Part shown: piece by piece, positions 16,016-24,389 of the stretch
Numbering within the stretch: position 1 is the stretch's first letter
How the letters are laid out: every line of letters begins with the position of its first letter
Assembly: GCF_024171895.1 (NCBI RefSeq)
Contig: NZ_JAMTCQ010000012.1
Coordinates: 120,283-184,282, forward strand
Direction: 5' to 3'
Origin: Prauserella halophila
Lineage (GTDB): Bacteria; Actinomycetota; Actinomycetes; Mycobacteriales; Pseudonocardiaceae
DNA length: 64,000 nucleotides
Translations under genes and position numbers: made by a program
The notes under the pieces: model-generated
What the model was told of the DNA's origin: nothing
Databases searched by the model: none
What the model saw: only the letters and a program-made list of their open reading frames with translations

Positions 16016-17011
16016 GTGCGTCGACCCGGTGAACCTGCGCAGGTGACCGCGGTACTCGACACCCTCCAGCGGATGCTCGACGCGGGTACGCAGGCCGACG
16101 TCGCCCGGATCGCGCGCCTCGCCGTCGACCGGATCGCCGCGTCGGGGAAGGAGACCGCCGACGGTGCCGCGGCCGATGCGGCATCGCTCGAGCGGGCGCT
16201 CGCTCTGTACGCCCGCGCGTGCGCGGTCCGTCCGCCCGAGGCGTCGGGGCTCGCCGACTGGGTGCTGAGCCTGTCGTTCGGCGACCCGGCCTGCACCGTC
16301 TCGCTGCACGACTTCGCCGATGCGCTCGGTGCGGACGGGCTGGCGCGCATCCGGTCCACTGTGGATGAGCGACTTGCGGAGTCCACAGTGGAACAGCCGG
16401 ATCCGGTCGCGGAACGGCTCGCACAGGAGATCGCCGAACTGACCGGCGAGGTCGACCGGCTGGTGGCCACCTGGGAGAAGCTGCTCCCGAACAGCGAGGT
16501 CAGCCTGAAGATCGTGCGGGTGCTGCGCGCGGCGGGCAGGCACTCCGAGGCCGTCGCGCACGCTGCGCGTGCCAGGGGCAATGATCCCTCGCGGATCGGT
16601 GAGCTCCTCGCTGCGGGCCGCGACGACGACGCGTGGACGCTCACCCGGAATCTGCTCAGCGGCCACGGCGGCAGCGGCCACGGCGGCAATGGTCGTGGCG
16701 GCAGCGGCGGTTCGGGTGGACAACCGCCTGCCGGCCCCGCCGGTGCCGTCATCGACCTCTACCGCGGGCACATCGAATCCCTCATCGAGGCCAGGGACGC
16801 CCGCAACCCGGCCACGAACTATGCGCGAGCCGCGGTGGCGCTGCGCCGGCTGCGGTCCCTGTATCGCGACGCCGGGACACTCGCCGAGTTCACCGATTAC
16901 CTCGCCGGACTCGTCGAGCAGCACCGGCGCAAGACCCGCCTGCTGGACGAGATCCGGGCGGCCCGCATCGCGTTGCCGAAACAGACGCAGCAGCCACTGC
17001 GGGGGCTGTGA
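16016..17011 (+). CDS. Helical-repeat protein paired with the SF1 ATPase
   Basis: This 331-residue, mostly alpha-helical soluble protein is read 5 bases after the ATPase stop. Residues about 1-210 are amphipathic helices (TLQRMLDAGTQADVARIARL, SLERALALYARACAV). A Gly/His/Ser-rich linker is encoded near 16662-16728. The last 90 residues (NYARAAVALRRLRSLYRDAG, then EFTDYLAGLVEQHRRKTRLLDE) resemble the TPR-like tail of SWIM zinc-finger proteins, although no SWIM zinc ligands are visible. The start is the GTG at 16016; a GTG at 16043 is possible. It is probably a scaffold or partner of the ATPase. No catalytic motif is seen. Confidence 0.65.
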   Translation: MRRPGEPAQVTAVLDTLQRMLDAGTQADVARIARLAVDRIAASGKETADGAAADAASLERALALYARACAVRPPEASGLADWVLSLSFGDPACTVSLHDFADALGADGLARIRSTVDERLAESTVEQPDPVAERLAQEIAELTGEVDRLVATWEKLLPNSEVSLKIVRVLRAAGRHSEAVAHAARARGNDPSRIGELLAAGRDDDAWTLTRNLLSGHGGSGHGGNGRGGSGGSGGQPPAGPAGAVIDLYRGHIESLIEARDARNPATNYARAAVALRRLRSLYRDAGTLAEFTDYLAGLVEQHRRKTRLLDEIRAARIALPKQTQQPLRGL

Positions 17012-17056
17012 GCCGTCACCGGTGCCGCCGTGGCCGCCGGTGGGACGGTTCCTCGG

Positions 17057-17182
17057 TCAGGGTGCGGTTTTCTGTTCCCGGCGGGACTCGTCCACGTCGA
17101 GCACGACGGCGCCGCACGCCATCGCCAGCAGTACGACGATTCCGAGAATCGCACCGATCCAGGTCACGATGGTCGCCAGCAT
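17057..17182 (-). CDS. Small single-pass membrane protein (41 residues)
   Basis: This short frame starts with the ATG at 17182-17180 and reads MLATIVTWIGAILGIVVLLA, then a short segment ending REQKTAP. It is one hydrophobic helix of about 24 residues with a charged cytoplasmic tail. AAGGG lies about 9 bases upstream and third positions are GC-rich. It is convergent with the helical-repeat gene, 45 bases away. Small membrane proteins of this kind are often missed. No function can be assigned. Confidence 0.55.
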   Translation of the reverse strand: MLATIVTWIGAILGIVVLLAMACGAVVLDVDESRREQKTAP

Positions 17183-17637
17183 GGCTACCGTCCCTTCCCC
17201 CTCGTAGGCGTTCGTGTTCGTTCACCAGGGTCGGGCCTGGACTGGACCGCAGCCATCGGCCAACCGGCTAAACCCCGTGCCTTCCGATCGACCGAAAGCA
17301 CGAGAAAACGTCGCGCTCCGCGGTCAGTGGAACCCCTGGGCAGCATGTGAGTGAACAGGCGTGCCACGGTAGTCCGGTGTGAGCGGCTCCGCTGCCGGAA
17401 TGACGGACACCGCGGTCAGCATGCGACCTTCGGAGGAGTGCCGACAACGCTCGGCTCCGGCGCCGGACCACGGCCGGGACCATGCCGGTGACCTCCGGCG
17501 ACCGGATGTGGCGCCCCGGATGTGCCGCTGATCACCGCCGGTTGCCGTCCGACTGGGGGCACCCGTACCGAGCATCGTCACCGAATGCGACCAGTGAGCA
17601 CCCGCAAATCCGGCTGTGTCCTCCCCGGCCGTCCTCG
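17183..17637. other. 455-bp intergenic region, nothing recognised
   Basis: Between the small membrane gene and the 3' end of coaA no frame has both a start signal and plausible protein composition. Open frames here are Arg/Pro-rich shadows. No repeat array, tRNA or clear terminator was seen. Confidence 0.5.
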
Positions 17638-18570
17638 TCAGAGCTTGCGCAGGCGCACACGGTTGATGGAGTGGTCGCCGTCCTTGCGCATGACGAGCGT
17701 CGCGCGCGGGCGCGTGGGCCGGATGTTGTCCACCAGATTCGGCTCGTTGATCGTCTTCCACAGGTGTTTTGCCTCGAAGCGGGCGTCCTCGTCGGACAGG
17801 CCCGCGAAATGGTGGAAGTGCGAGCTCGGGTCGGCGAACGCGGTGTGCCGTAGCTCGAGGAAACGCTCGATGTACCAACGTTCGATGTCACTGGTGTGGG
17901 CGTCGACGTACAGCGAGAAGTCGAACAGGTCCGACACCGTCAGACTCGGGCCGGGCTGCAGCACGTTCAGGCCCTCGACGATGAGGATGTCCGGGCTCTG
18001 CACGGTCTGCTGCTCGCCGGGCAGGATGTCGTAGGCACGGTGCGAGTAGACGGGCGCGTGCACCTCGGAGGCGCCGGACTTGACGTCGGTGACGAACCGC
18101 AGCAGTGCACGGCGGTCGTAGCTTTCGGGGAAGCCCTTGCGGTGCATGATCCCGCGGCGCAGCAGCTCGTCCCGCGGATACAGGAATCCGTCGGTGGTGA
18201 CGAGGTCGACGCGCGGATGGTCGGGCCAGCGGGCCAGCAGGGTGCGCAGGATGCGCGCGGTGGTCGATTTGCCGACCGCGACGCTGCCTGCGACGCCGAT
18301 CACGAACGGGGCCTTCGCGGGCCGGGAATCCTCGCCGAGGAACGTCGTGGTGGCCTCGTACAGCCGTTGGCGAGCGGCCACCTGCAGGTTGATCAGCCGG
18401 GAGAGCGGCAGATACACCTCGGCGACCTCGGTCAGGTCGATCTGCTCGCCGAGGCCCCTCAGTTTGACCAGTTCGTCCGCCGTCAGCGGGAGCGGTGTGG
18501 AGCGCCGGAGCTCCCGCCACTGGTCGCGCTGCAATTCGACATAGGGACTCAGCTCACGGACCCGTGGCAT
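17638..18570 (-). CDS. coaA: Pantothenate kinase, type I
   Basis: CoaA phosphorylates pantothenate with ATP, the first and regulated step of coenzyme A synthesis in the cytoplasm. The 310-residue length is typical. Motifs are the P loop [12 protein letters not shown] (about residues 92-103), the DGF catalytic region [13 protein letters not shown], and the pantothenate/CoA-binding C-terminus including [12 protein letters not shown] and [10 protein letters not shown]. The ATG at 18570 has GAGGAG 6 bases upstream. It appears monocistronic, with long gaps on both sides. Confidence 0.97.
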   Translation of the reverse strand: MPRVRELSPYVELQRDQWRELRRSTPLPLTADELVKLRGLGEQIDLTEVAEVYLPLSRLINLQVAARQRLYEATTTFLGEDSRPAKAPFVIGVAGSVAVGKSTTARILRTLLARWPDHPRVDLVTTDGFLYPRDELLRRGIMHRKGFPESYDRRALLRFVTDVKSGASEVHAPVYSHRAYDILPGEQQTVQSPDILIVEGLNVLQPGPSLTVSDLFDFSLYVDAHTSDIERWYIERFLELRHTAFADPSSHFHHFAGLSDEDARFEAKHLWKTINEPNLVDNIRPTRPRATLVMRKDGDHSINRVRLRKL

Positions 18571-18727
18571 TCGCTCACTCCTCGCCCGTCGATGGGCCGG
18601 CCTTCCCGCGGCTTTCGTAACGCAGTTCTTACGGTAAGGCGTGGTGCCCGGAAACGGACTGTGACGTTGTGCACCTCACCGGCGGCGTTGCCAGGGTCGC
18701 GTTCGTGAGCGCTCCTCGTTCGCCGGT

Positions 18728-19129
18728 CTATGCGGGATCGGGGGCCGCGGTGGCGATCTGGATCAGGTTGCCGCAGGTGTCGTCGAGCACGGCGGTCGTC
18801 ACCGGGCCCATCTCGACGGGCGGCTGGGTGAACTCCACGCCGAGTGCGATCAGCCGCGCGTGCTCGGCGTGCACGTCGTCGACGGTGAACGCGGCGAGCG
18901 GGATACCGTCGGCGCGCAGCGCGTCCCGGTAGGGCTGCACCGCGGGGTGGCCGGACGGTTCGAGGAGCAGTTCCGTGCCCTTCGGGTTCTCCGGCGACAC
19001 GACGGTCAGCCAGCGCGCTCCGCCGCCCATGTCCACGTCGTGCTTGGTGCGGAAGCCCAGGACGTCGGTGTAGAAGCGGTGGGCTTTCTCCTGGTCGTCG
19101 ACGTACACGTTCGTCAGGTTGATTCGCAT
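18728..19129 (-). CDS. VOC (glyoxalase/bleomycin-resistance) superfamily protein
   Basis: The 133-residue protein has the paired beta-alpha-beta-beta-beta modules of the vicinal-oxygen-chelate fold. The N-terminal module reads NVYVDDQEKAHRFYTDVLGF and the C-terminal module ends VLDDTCGNLIQIA. It lacks the full glyoxalase I metal set; Asp/Glu positions are present but the first histidine is not evident, so a specific reaction cannot be given. The ATG at 19129 follows GGAG at 6-base spacing. It is separated from the upstream macro-domain gene by a strong hairpin, so it is probably transcribed alone. Confidence 0.85.
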   Translation of the reverse strand: MRINLTNVYVDDQEKAHRFYTDVLGFRTKHDVDMGGGARWLTVVSPENPKGTELLLEPSGHPAVQPYRDALRADGIPLAAFTVDDVHAEHARLIALGVEFTQPPVEMGPVTTAVLDDTCGNLIQIATAAPDPA

Positions 19130-19180
19130 GGCCTGCTCCGTCTCGGTGTCGGATCGGTGTCGGGCGGTCCAGCTCACTTG

Positions 19181-19203
19181 CCTCCCGCGGGGCCCGCGGG
19201 AGG
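19181..19203 (-). terminator. Hairpin after the macro-domain gene
   Basis: CCTCCCGCGG at 19181-19190 pairs perfectly with CCGCGGGAGG at 19194-19203 around a 3-base loop. It lies 153 bases beyond the macro gene stop and 52 bases before the VOC gene start on the same strand. It is a U-less GC-rich terminator. Confidence 0.65.
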
Positions 19204-19355
19204 TGCGCTGCCGGGGAGTGCGCCGTCGGCGTCCGGATCGGCGCGTGGTCGACCGGAGCGATCGAGCCATCGCCCGGAGATCTGTTCGAGCGGGCCGGTG
19301 TCGAGGTGCTGTGAGATCGCCTGTCGCGACGAGGCGAGCCCGTGCCGGTGGGATT

Positions 19356-19988
19356 TCAGCCGAAGACCTCGTCCCACGCGGCGGAGACCTGATGGGCGCA
19401 GGTTTCCGGCGCGACGCCGCCGACGCCGGTGCCGAGGCCGGGCAGCGCGATCGTGGTGACGGCCTCGCGCAGCGGCAGCGCCTCACCGGTCTCCGCGCCG
19501 TCCACGTCGTCCGGCCCGTCGGGGCCTTCGGTGGTGTCGGCCGTGCCCTCGGCCCACAGCGTGAACACGGCCTTCGCCGCGAGGTAGGGATGCACGGTGT
19601 CCGGTGGCAGCTGCTCACCGGGTTCGCGCATCGTCGGTGCGCTGATCAGCCAGGCGGGCATCGGTTCCCCGGTCGGCACGACGAGCGCCTCGCCGACGGG
19701 CAGCTCTCCACCGTGGTAGGCCAGCACCGCGCTGCGCACGCGCTGTTCGATGCCGGGAAACGCCTTGGCGTACATCGCGTCGATGCCCCCGCGCATCCAG
19801 CCGTACGAGTTGGCCGGGCTGACGACGGCGTGCGCGCCGACGTCCAGTACCGAACCGCGGTGGACGCTCACCGGTCCGGAAACCTTGCCGGCCACCGATT
19901 CCCACGCGAGAGCCAACGGTTCGTCGACGGCGCACAGCACGACTTCCGGTGCGGCCGGACGGCGGTTTGCACCGGTCACGTCAGCCAC
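19356..19988 (-). CDS. Macro-domain protein
   Basis: Macro domains bind ADP-ribose and often remove it from proteins or metabolites. This 210-residue protein shows the fold's landmarks: GSVLDVGAHAVVSPANSYGW (the A(D/N)AVVSPAN-type strand-loop), MRGGIDAMYAKAFPG, and a late loop LPGLGTGVGGVAPETCAHQV. The N-terminal 45 residues precede the domain proper. An acidic, Pro-rich insertion (GTADTTEGPDGPDDVDGAET) interrupts the middle. I chose the GTG at 19988, with GGAA 4 bases upstream; a GTG at 19979 is possible. It is divergent from pheA. A target cannot be inferred from context. Confidence 0.8.
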   Translation of the reverse strand: MADVTGANRRPAAPEVVLCAVDEPLALAWESVAGKVSGPVSVHRGSVLDVGAHAVVSPANSYGWMRGGIDAMYAKAFPGIEQRVRSAVLAYHGGELPVGEALVVPTGEPMPAWLISAPTMREPGEQLPPDTVHPYLAAKAVFTLWAEGTADTTEGPDGPDDVDGAETGEALPLREAVTTIALPGLGTGVGGVAPETCAHQVSAAWDEVFG

Positions 19989-20108
19989 ACCATTCCACGT
20001 TATATGGGTGCCTGATTCGGCGGTCACCCGTCCAGGATCGCAAATACCCGCGGGTTGTGTAACGGGCTGTGGGAGTGAACATTTTCGCGGTCGGTAACCT
20101 TGCCGGTT

Positions 20109-21020
20109 GTGGTACGCATAGCGTTCTTCGGCCCGGAAGGCACTTTCACCGAGCAGGCCGCGCGGAATCTCGCCGGTGCTGATCGGCTGTTCCCGGTCGA
20201 GACAATCCCGGCAGCTTTCGACGCCGTTCGCAGCGGAGCGGCCGAGGGCGCGTGCGTGCCGGTCGAGAATTCCGTCGAGGGCCCCGTCACGGCGACGCTC
20301 GACAGCGCCGTCGACGGCGACCCCCTCGTGGCGGTCGCCGAGGTGCTGCTGCCGATCCGGTTCAGTGTTCTCACGCGTTCCGACGCCCCCGATCCGCCCC
20401 GCACGGTCGCCAGCCACCCGCACGCACTCGCGCAGGTCCGGGACTGGCTGGGTGAGCACCTGCCGGAGGCACAGCAGCTGGTGGCGTCGTCGACGGCCGG
20501 TGCCGCGGTGGGGGTGGTCGACGGCGAGTACGACGCCGCCGTCGTGGCACCGGTCGCAGCGGAGCATTACCCGTTGCGGGTGCTGGCCACCGACGTCGCC
20601 GACCTCGCCGATGCGCGCACCCGTTTCCTGCTGCTGCGCAAACCCGGCGAGCTGCCCGAACCGACGGGAGCGGACCGGACGTCGATCGTCGTCGCCGCGG
20701 CCAACCGCACCGGTTCGCTCGCCGGTCTGCTCGCCGAGCTCGCGATGCGCGGCATCAACCTCACCCGGCTCGACGCGCGGCCGGTCAAGGGTGACTACGG
20801 CACCTACCGGTTCTTCTTCGACTTCGAAGGCCACGTCGCCGAACCGCGTATTGCCGACGCACTCGCCGCGCTGCGGCGGCGTTCGACGCACGTCCGGTTC
20901 CTCGGTTCGCATCCGCGCGCCGACGGTGTGGCGGCCACACTCGAAGCGGGTGCGGGTAACGACGACTTCACCGCGGCCGACTCCTGGGTGGAGGCCGTCC
21001 GGAAGGGAGAACTGGCGTGA
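20109..21020 (+). CDS. pheA: Prephenate dehydratase
   Basis: PheA converts prephenate to phenylpyruvate in phenylalanine synthesis. The 303-residue protein has the periplasmic-binding-like catalytic domain (PEGTFTEQAARNL at the N-terminus, the catalytic TRF motif in ARTRFLLLRK). A C-terminal ACT domain (NRTGSLAGLLAELAMRGINL) gives feedback inhibition by phenylalanine; the usual ESRP motif reads LDARP. The start GTG 20109 follows TAACCT (20095-20100) by 8 bases with no SD, consistent with leaderless translation. The gene overlaps the histidine phosphatase gene by four bases (GTGA). The pair matches M. tuberculosis Rv3838c-Rv3837c. Confidence 0.95.
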   Translation: MVRIAFFGPEGTFTEQAARNLAGADRLFPVETIPAAFDAVRSGAAEGACVPVENSVEGPVTATLDSAVDGDPLVAVAEVLLPIRFSVLTRSDAPDPPRTVASHPHALAQVRDWLGEHLPEAQQLVASSTAGAAVGVVDGEYDAAVVAPVAAEHYPLRVLATDVADLADARTRFLLLRKPGELPEPTGADRTSIVVAAANRTGSLAGLLAELAMRGINLTRLDARPVKGDYGTYRFFFDFEGHVAEPRIADALAALRRRSTHVRFLGSHPRADGVAATLEAGAGNDDFTAADSWVEAVRKGELA

Positions 21021-21634
21021 GGTTGTACCTGGTGCGGCACGCCCAGAGCGAGGCGAACGTCCACAAGATCCTCGACACCGCGTTGCCGGGGCCGCCGCTG
21101 ACCGAGCTGGGCCGGCAGCAGGCCCGTGACCTGGCGGAGCGGCTGGGCGACGAGCCGATCGCGGCGGTGTACACCTCTTACGCCACGCGTGCCAAGCAGA
21201 CGGCCCGCCCGTTGGCCGATGCGCTCTCGCTGGAGGTCACGCCGTTGCCTGGGGTGCAGGAGGTCGGCGTCGGCGACCTCGAAGGCCGCGGTGACCAGGA
21301 GGCCCTCGAGCTGCACGGCAAGATCGTCGGCCGATGGCTCGACGGGTGGCTGGACGTGCCGCTGCCCGGCGGTGAGACCGGTCACGAGGTGCGGGACCGG
21401 TACCTCGCGGCGATCGGCGGGCTGCGCGACCGGCACTACGGCTCCGGCGAGGCGGTCGTCGTGGTGAGCCACGGTGGTGCGATCCGGTTCGGTGCCGAAT
21501 GGCTGGCGGGGAATGTGACCTCGGAGATCGCCGACAACGACCTGTTGCCGAATACCGCGGTCGTGCGGCTCGACGCGGATGCGAACGGCGGGTGGCGGTG
21601 TGCCGAATGGGCCGGCATCACCGTCGACAATTGA
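21017..21634 (+). CDS. Histidine phosphatase (phosphoglycerate-mutase-like)
   Basis: This is a 205-residue member of the histidine phosphatase superfamily. It shows the LVRHAQSEAN motif, in which His is phosphorylated, the later arginine in TRAKQTARPL, the acidic VGDLEGR segment and the second catalytic histidine in VVVVSHGGAIRF. The family includes phosphoglycerate mutases and many small-molecule phosphatases; the substrate is not evident. It overlaps pheA and is probably translated with it, as in mycobacteria. A clear hairpin follows 5 bases after its stop. Confidence 0.9.
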   Translation: MRLYLVRHAQSEANVHKILDTALPGPPLTELGRQQARDLAERLGDEPIAAVYTSYATRAKQTARPLADALSLEVTPLPGVQEVGVGDLEGRGDQEALELHGKIVGRWLDGWLDVPLPGGETGHEVRDRYLAAIGGLRDRHYGSGEAVVVVSHGGAIRFGAEWLAGNVTSEIADNDLLPNTAVVRLDADANGGWRCAEWAGITVDN

Positions 21635-21639
21635 CCCCC

Positions 21640-21674
21640 CATCCGGTCAATTGTTATCGCACCTTGACCGGATG
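21640..21674 (+). terminator. Hairpin terminator after pheA operon
   Basis: CATCCGGTCAA (21640-21650) and TTGACCGGATG (21664-21674) form a perfect 11-bp stem with a 13-base loop directly after the phosphatase stop. No T run follows. Confidence 0.75.
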
Positions 21675-21749
21675 AGGAAAGTTACGCGCAACCGAAGCGT
21701 GTGTGAAACGTCTTCCGGGTAGCCGAGATTCCGGCAAGGGAGGCGCGTG

Positions 21750-22445
21750 ATGAACAAGATTCGTGAAACCGCTTCGTACCCGTCGGTCGTCGCAGGGGCG
21801 GCGATTCTGGCCCTCGTCCTCGCAGGCTGTGGTGGCCCGGCGGGAACGTCCGAGTCACCGGAAGCGGGGCAGTCGGCCGCGTCCGCCGCGAACGGCTCCG
21901 GTGATTCGGCCGGCTCCGACAACTCCGGCGGCACGCCCGATTCCGGCGACCGGCCGGGAGACGCCGTCACGGGCACCGCGCCGAAACAGGCCGTGCCCAC
22001 GAACGAACGGGCGGGTGGCACCGGCGAATGCCGCGCCGCCGACCTCGAACTGTCCCTCGGCCGCGGGGAAGGCACCGCGGGCACGAACTACCGCCCGCTG
22101 CGCTTCACCAACGTGTCCGGCACCCCGTGCGTGATCCACGGTTTCCCCGGGGTCTCGTACGTCGCGGGCGACGACGGGCACCAGGTCGGCACGGCCGCGT
22201 ACCGCACCGGGGAGAAGGGCGCTCCCGTGACGCTCCGGCCCGGGCGGACCGCGCACGCGGACGTCGGGTTCGTGCAGGTCCGCAACTACGATTCGGCCGA
22301 CTGCAAGCCGAGGCCGGTTCGCGGCCTCCGCGTGTACCCGCCGCACGAGACGAACGCGATGTTCATCGCGGCTCCCGGCACCGGGTGCGCCGAGTTCCCG
22401 GACGGGCAGCAGCTGACCGTCGCGACCGTGCAGCCCGGCCGCTGA
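21750..22445 (+). CDS. DUF4232 family lipoprotein
   Basis: This 231-residue secreted lipoprotein has a signal peptide ending in the lipobox LVLAGC. A disordered Ser/Gly/Asp/Pro linker of about 65 residues precedes a DUF4232 beta-sandwich domain, with CRAADLELSL at its start, then RFTNVSGTPCVIHGFPGVSY and LRPGRTAHADVGF. Four cysteines in the domain suggest two disulfides. DUF4232 proteins are abundant in Streptomyces and Pseudonocardiaceae and have no assigned function. The ATG at 21750 is favoured, with GGGAGG 6 bases upstream; the adjacent GTG 21747 is also possible. It is an insertion relative to the mycobacterial gene order. Confidence 0.85.
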   Translation: MNKIRETASYPSVVAGAAILALVLAGCGGPAGTSESPEAGQSAASAANGSGDSAGSDNSGGTPDSGDRPGDAVTGTAPKQAVPTNERAGGTGECRAADLELSLGRGEGTAGTNYRPLRFTNVSGTPCVIHGFPGVSYVAGDDGHQVGTAAYRTGEKGAPVTLRPGRTAHADVGFVQVRNYDSADCKPRPVRGLRVYPPHETNAMFIAAPGTGCAEFPDGQQLTVATVQPGR

Positions 22446-22660
22446 GGAAACCGACGCTGAGGAAACCGACGCTGACGGATCCCGGCCCTGATGAGCGGGT
22501 GCTGCCGAGCAGGCGCTGCCGGAGCGGGTGCTGCCGGAGCAGGCTGCTCCGGGGTCCCGCTCACGCCCTGCTGTGCCGTTCCGGCCGGTGCGTCCCGGCT
22601 GCTCGGCATCCCGGCTGCTCGGCGCCGTCCCGGTTGCTCGACTTCCGGCTACTCGGCTTC
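22441..22660. repeat. Mixed 15-bp tandem repeats in a convergent gap
   Basis: Two exact copies of GCTGAGGAAACCGAC (22441-22455, 22456-22470) overlap the DUF4232 stop. Four units of AGCGGGTGCTGCCGG type (22494-22552, alternating GGGT/AGGC) follow. A looser CCCGGCTGCTCGGC series reaches the MFS gene 3' end. Essentially the whole convergent gap is repeat-derived. Confidence 0.75.
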
Positions 22661-23929
22661 CGCTGCCGAGCCCGTGGTGCGCTGCCGGTCCAGCAGCAGC
22701 ACCGCGGCGAGCGTGACGGCGCCGAGCGCGATCTGGCAGACGCCGGAGAAGGCGAACGTCGCGCTGGTCGAGCCCAGCACGGTCGTCAGCAGGCCGCCGA
22801 ACAGGGCGCCGACGGGCAGCATGCCCCACACCACCGTCCGCCACACGCCGAGTACCCGGCCCAGTAGCTCGCCGGGTACGAGGCGGTGGCGGACGGTCGC
22901 CAGCAGCACGTTGGCGATGACGACGGCACCCGCGAACACGCCGAACAGCACCGCGCTCGCGACGGGCTGGGCCGAGTTGCCCATTGCGATGAACGCGGCC
23001 CCGGCCGCGGCCATGGCGGATGCCAGGACGTAACGGCCGCGGAACCGGTCGACCAGCCGCGAGGCGATCGCCGCGCCCGCCAGGCCGCCGAGGCCGCCCA
23101 CGAGCCCGAACACGCCGAATGCGGCTTCGCTGAGTGAGAGGTCCTCGAGCGCATACAGCACCAGCTGGGCCTGCGCGAGCTCCGACGTCAGCGCCAGTCC
23201 GCCCGCTGCGACGACGAGCCGCCACATGACCGGGTCGCGGATCAGCCAGCGCATGCCGTCGGCGAGGTCGGAGCGCAGCGCGGCGGCCGGCCGGTCCGGT
23301 GCGTCGGACGCCGCAGACCGCTGGGGCCGGAAACTGCCTGCGAGGGCCAGCAGCAACGCCGCTCCGATCGCGAAGGACGCCGACGTCAGCAGGAACGGGA
23401 AGGCCGCGAACACTGCGAACGTGAGGCTGCCCACCGGACCGCCCGCGAACGTCTGCCCGACGATCTCGGTGGCCTGCAGCTTGCTGTTGGCGCCCGACAG
23501 TCCGTTCTGGTCGACCACGGACGGGATGAGCACGTTCGCCGCGCTGTCGGCCACGACCTCGGCCACACCCACGACGAGCGCGCCGATGTAGACCAGCCAG
23601 ATCGACGTCGAGTCCGTCAGCACGAGCACGGTCATGCCGCCGATCGCCGCGGCTCGCGCGGTGTTGGCCAGCACGATGGCTTTGCGGCGGTCGACCCGGT
23701 CCAGCAGTGCGCCTGCCAGCACCGCGAGCAGCAGCCACGGCAGGAACTGGGCGGCCGACAGCCCGGCGATCAGCACCGGGTCGCGCGTGACCGTTGCGGC
23801 GAGGAGCGGGAAAGCGACCTTGGCGATGCCGTCGCCGAGGTTGGCGGCGAGGTTGGCGCCCAGCAGCAGAGGTAGTCCGCGGCGGGCGGGGGCGGAAGAA
23901 GTCGCTGTTGTCATGGGGTCGTGCGCCAT
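22649..23929 (-). CDS. MFS exporter (EntS-like MFS_3 family)
   Basis: This 426-residue protein has about 12 membrane helices. The N-terminus LLLGANLAANLGDGIAKVAFPLLAAT, the loop motif GALLDRVDRRKAIVLAN between helices 2 and 3, and the related ASRLVDRFRGRYVLAS in the second half are typical of the MFS_3 group. That group includes the enterobactin exporter EntS and macrolide-efflux proteins. The substrate is unknown. The ATG at 23929 is used; a second ATG lies five codons later (MTTATSS). It is monocistronic and is absent from the corresponding mycobacterial block. Confidence 0.88.
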   Translation of the reverse strand: MAHDPMTTATSSAPARRGLPLLLGANLAANLGDGIAKVAFPLLAATVTRDPVLIAGLSAAQFLPWLLLAVLAGALLDRVDRRKAIVLANTARAAAIGGMTVLVLTDSTSIWLVYIGALVVGVAEVVADSAANVLIPSVVDQNGLSGANSKLQATEIVGQTFAGGPVGSLTFAVFAAFPFLLTSASFAIGAALLLALAGSFRPQRSAASDAPDRPAAALRSDLADGMRWLIRDPVMWRLVVAAGGLALTSELAQAQLVLYALEDLSLSEAAFGVFGLVGGLGGLAGAAIASRLVDRFRGRYVLASAMAAAGAAFIAMGNSAQPVASAVLFGVFAGAVVIANVLLATVRHRLVPGELLGRVLGVWRTVVWGMLPVGALFGGLLTTVLGSTSATFAFSGVCQIALGAVTLAAVLLLDRQRTTGSAAEAE

Positions 23930-24033
23930 CGCGTTAGAGCAGAGCGTGCCCGGGCGGCAGCCGCCAGTAATCTTACCCTTTCGGGCGAATTCCCGAGAGC
24001 GAAACGCGACTTTCGCAGGGGGTGCAGAGCGAG

Positions 24034-24384
24034 TCAGCCCCAGCCGAGCTCGTGCAGCTTGGCGTCGTCGATGCCGAAGTGGTGCGCGATCTCGTGCACC
24101 ACGGTGATCAGCACCTCTTCGACGACGTCGTCCTCGGTGTCGCAGCAGCTCAGGATCGGCCCGCGGTAGATCGAGATGCGGTCGGGCAGCACGCCGCCGT
24201 AGTCGTGCCCGCGGTCGGGGAGTGCGACCCCGTGATACAGCCCGAGGATGTCGGGCTCGGACTCGTTGTACTCCTCGACGAGGACGACGACGTTGTCCAT
24301 CGCGCTCGCGAACTGTTCGGGTACCTGGTCCAGCGCCGACGCGACGAGCTCCTCGAAACGCTGCAGCGGCATGTCGACGGCCAT
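24034..24384 (-). CDS. Zincin-like metallopeptidase family protein
   Basis: This 116-residue protein has the zinc-protease motif HEIAHHFGIDD (HExxHxxG) near residue 97. This is the minimal-gluzincin PF06262 type known from Thermus and as Rv3836 in M. tuberculosis. The N-terminus MPLQRFEELVASALDQVPE is characteristic. It is cytoplasmic; the substrate is unknown. The gene begins five bases after the septum-formation gene stop and is co-transcribed with it, the same pairing as Rv3835-Rv3836 in mycobacteria. Confidence 0.9.
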   Translation of the reverse strand: MAVDMPLQRFEELVASALDQVPEQFASAMDNVVVLVEEYNESEPDILGLYHGVALPDRGHDYGGVLPDRISIYRGPILSCCDTEDDVVEEVLITVVHEIAHHFGIDDAKLHELGWG

Positions 24385-24389
24385 GCCGG

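Noticed and set aside
16355-16392. Two TCCAC-GTGGA palindromes close together
   Set aside because: They fall within the helical-repeat gene and encode duplicated STV(D/E) text; no evidence for a regulatory role.
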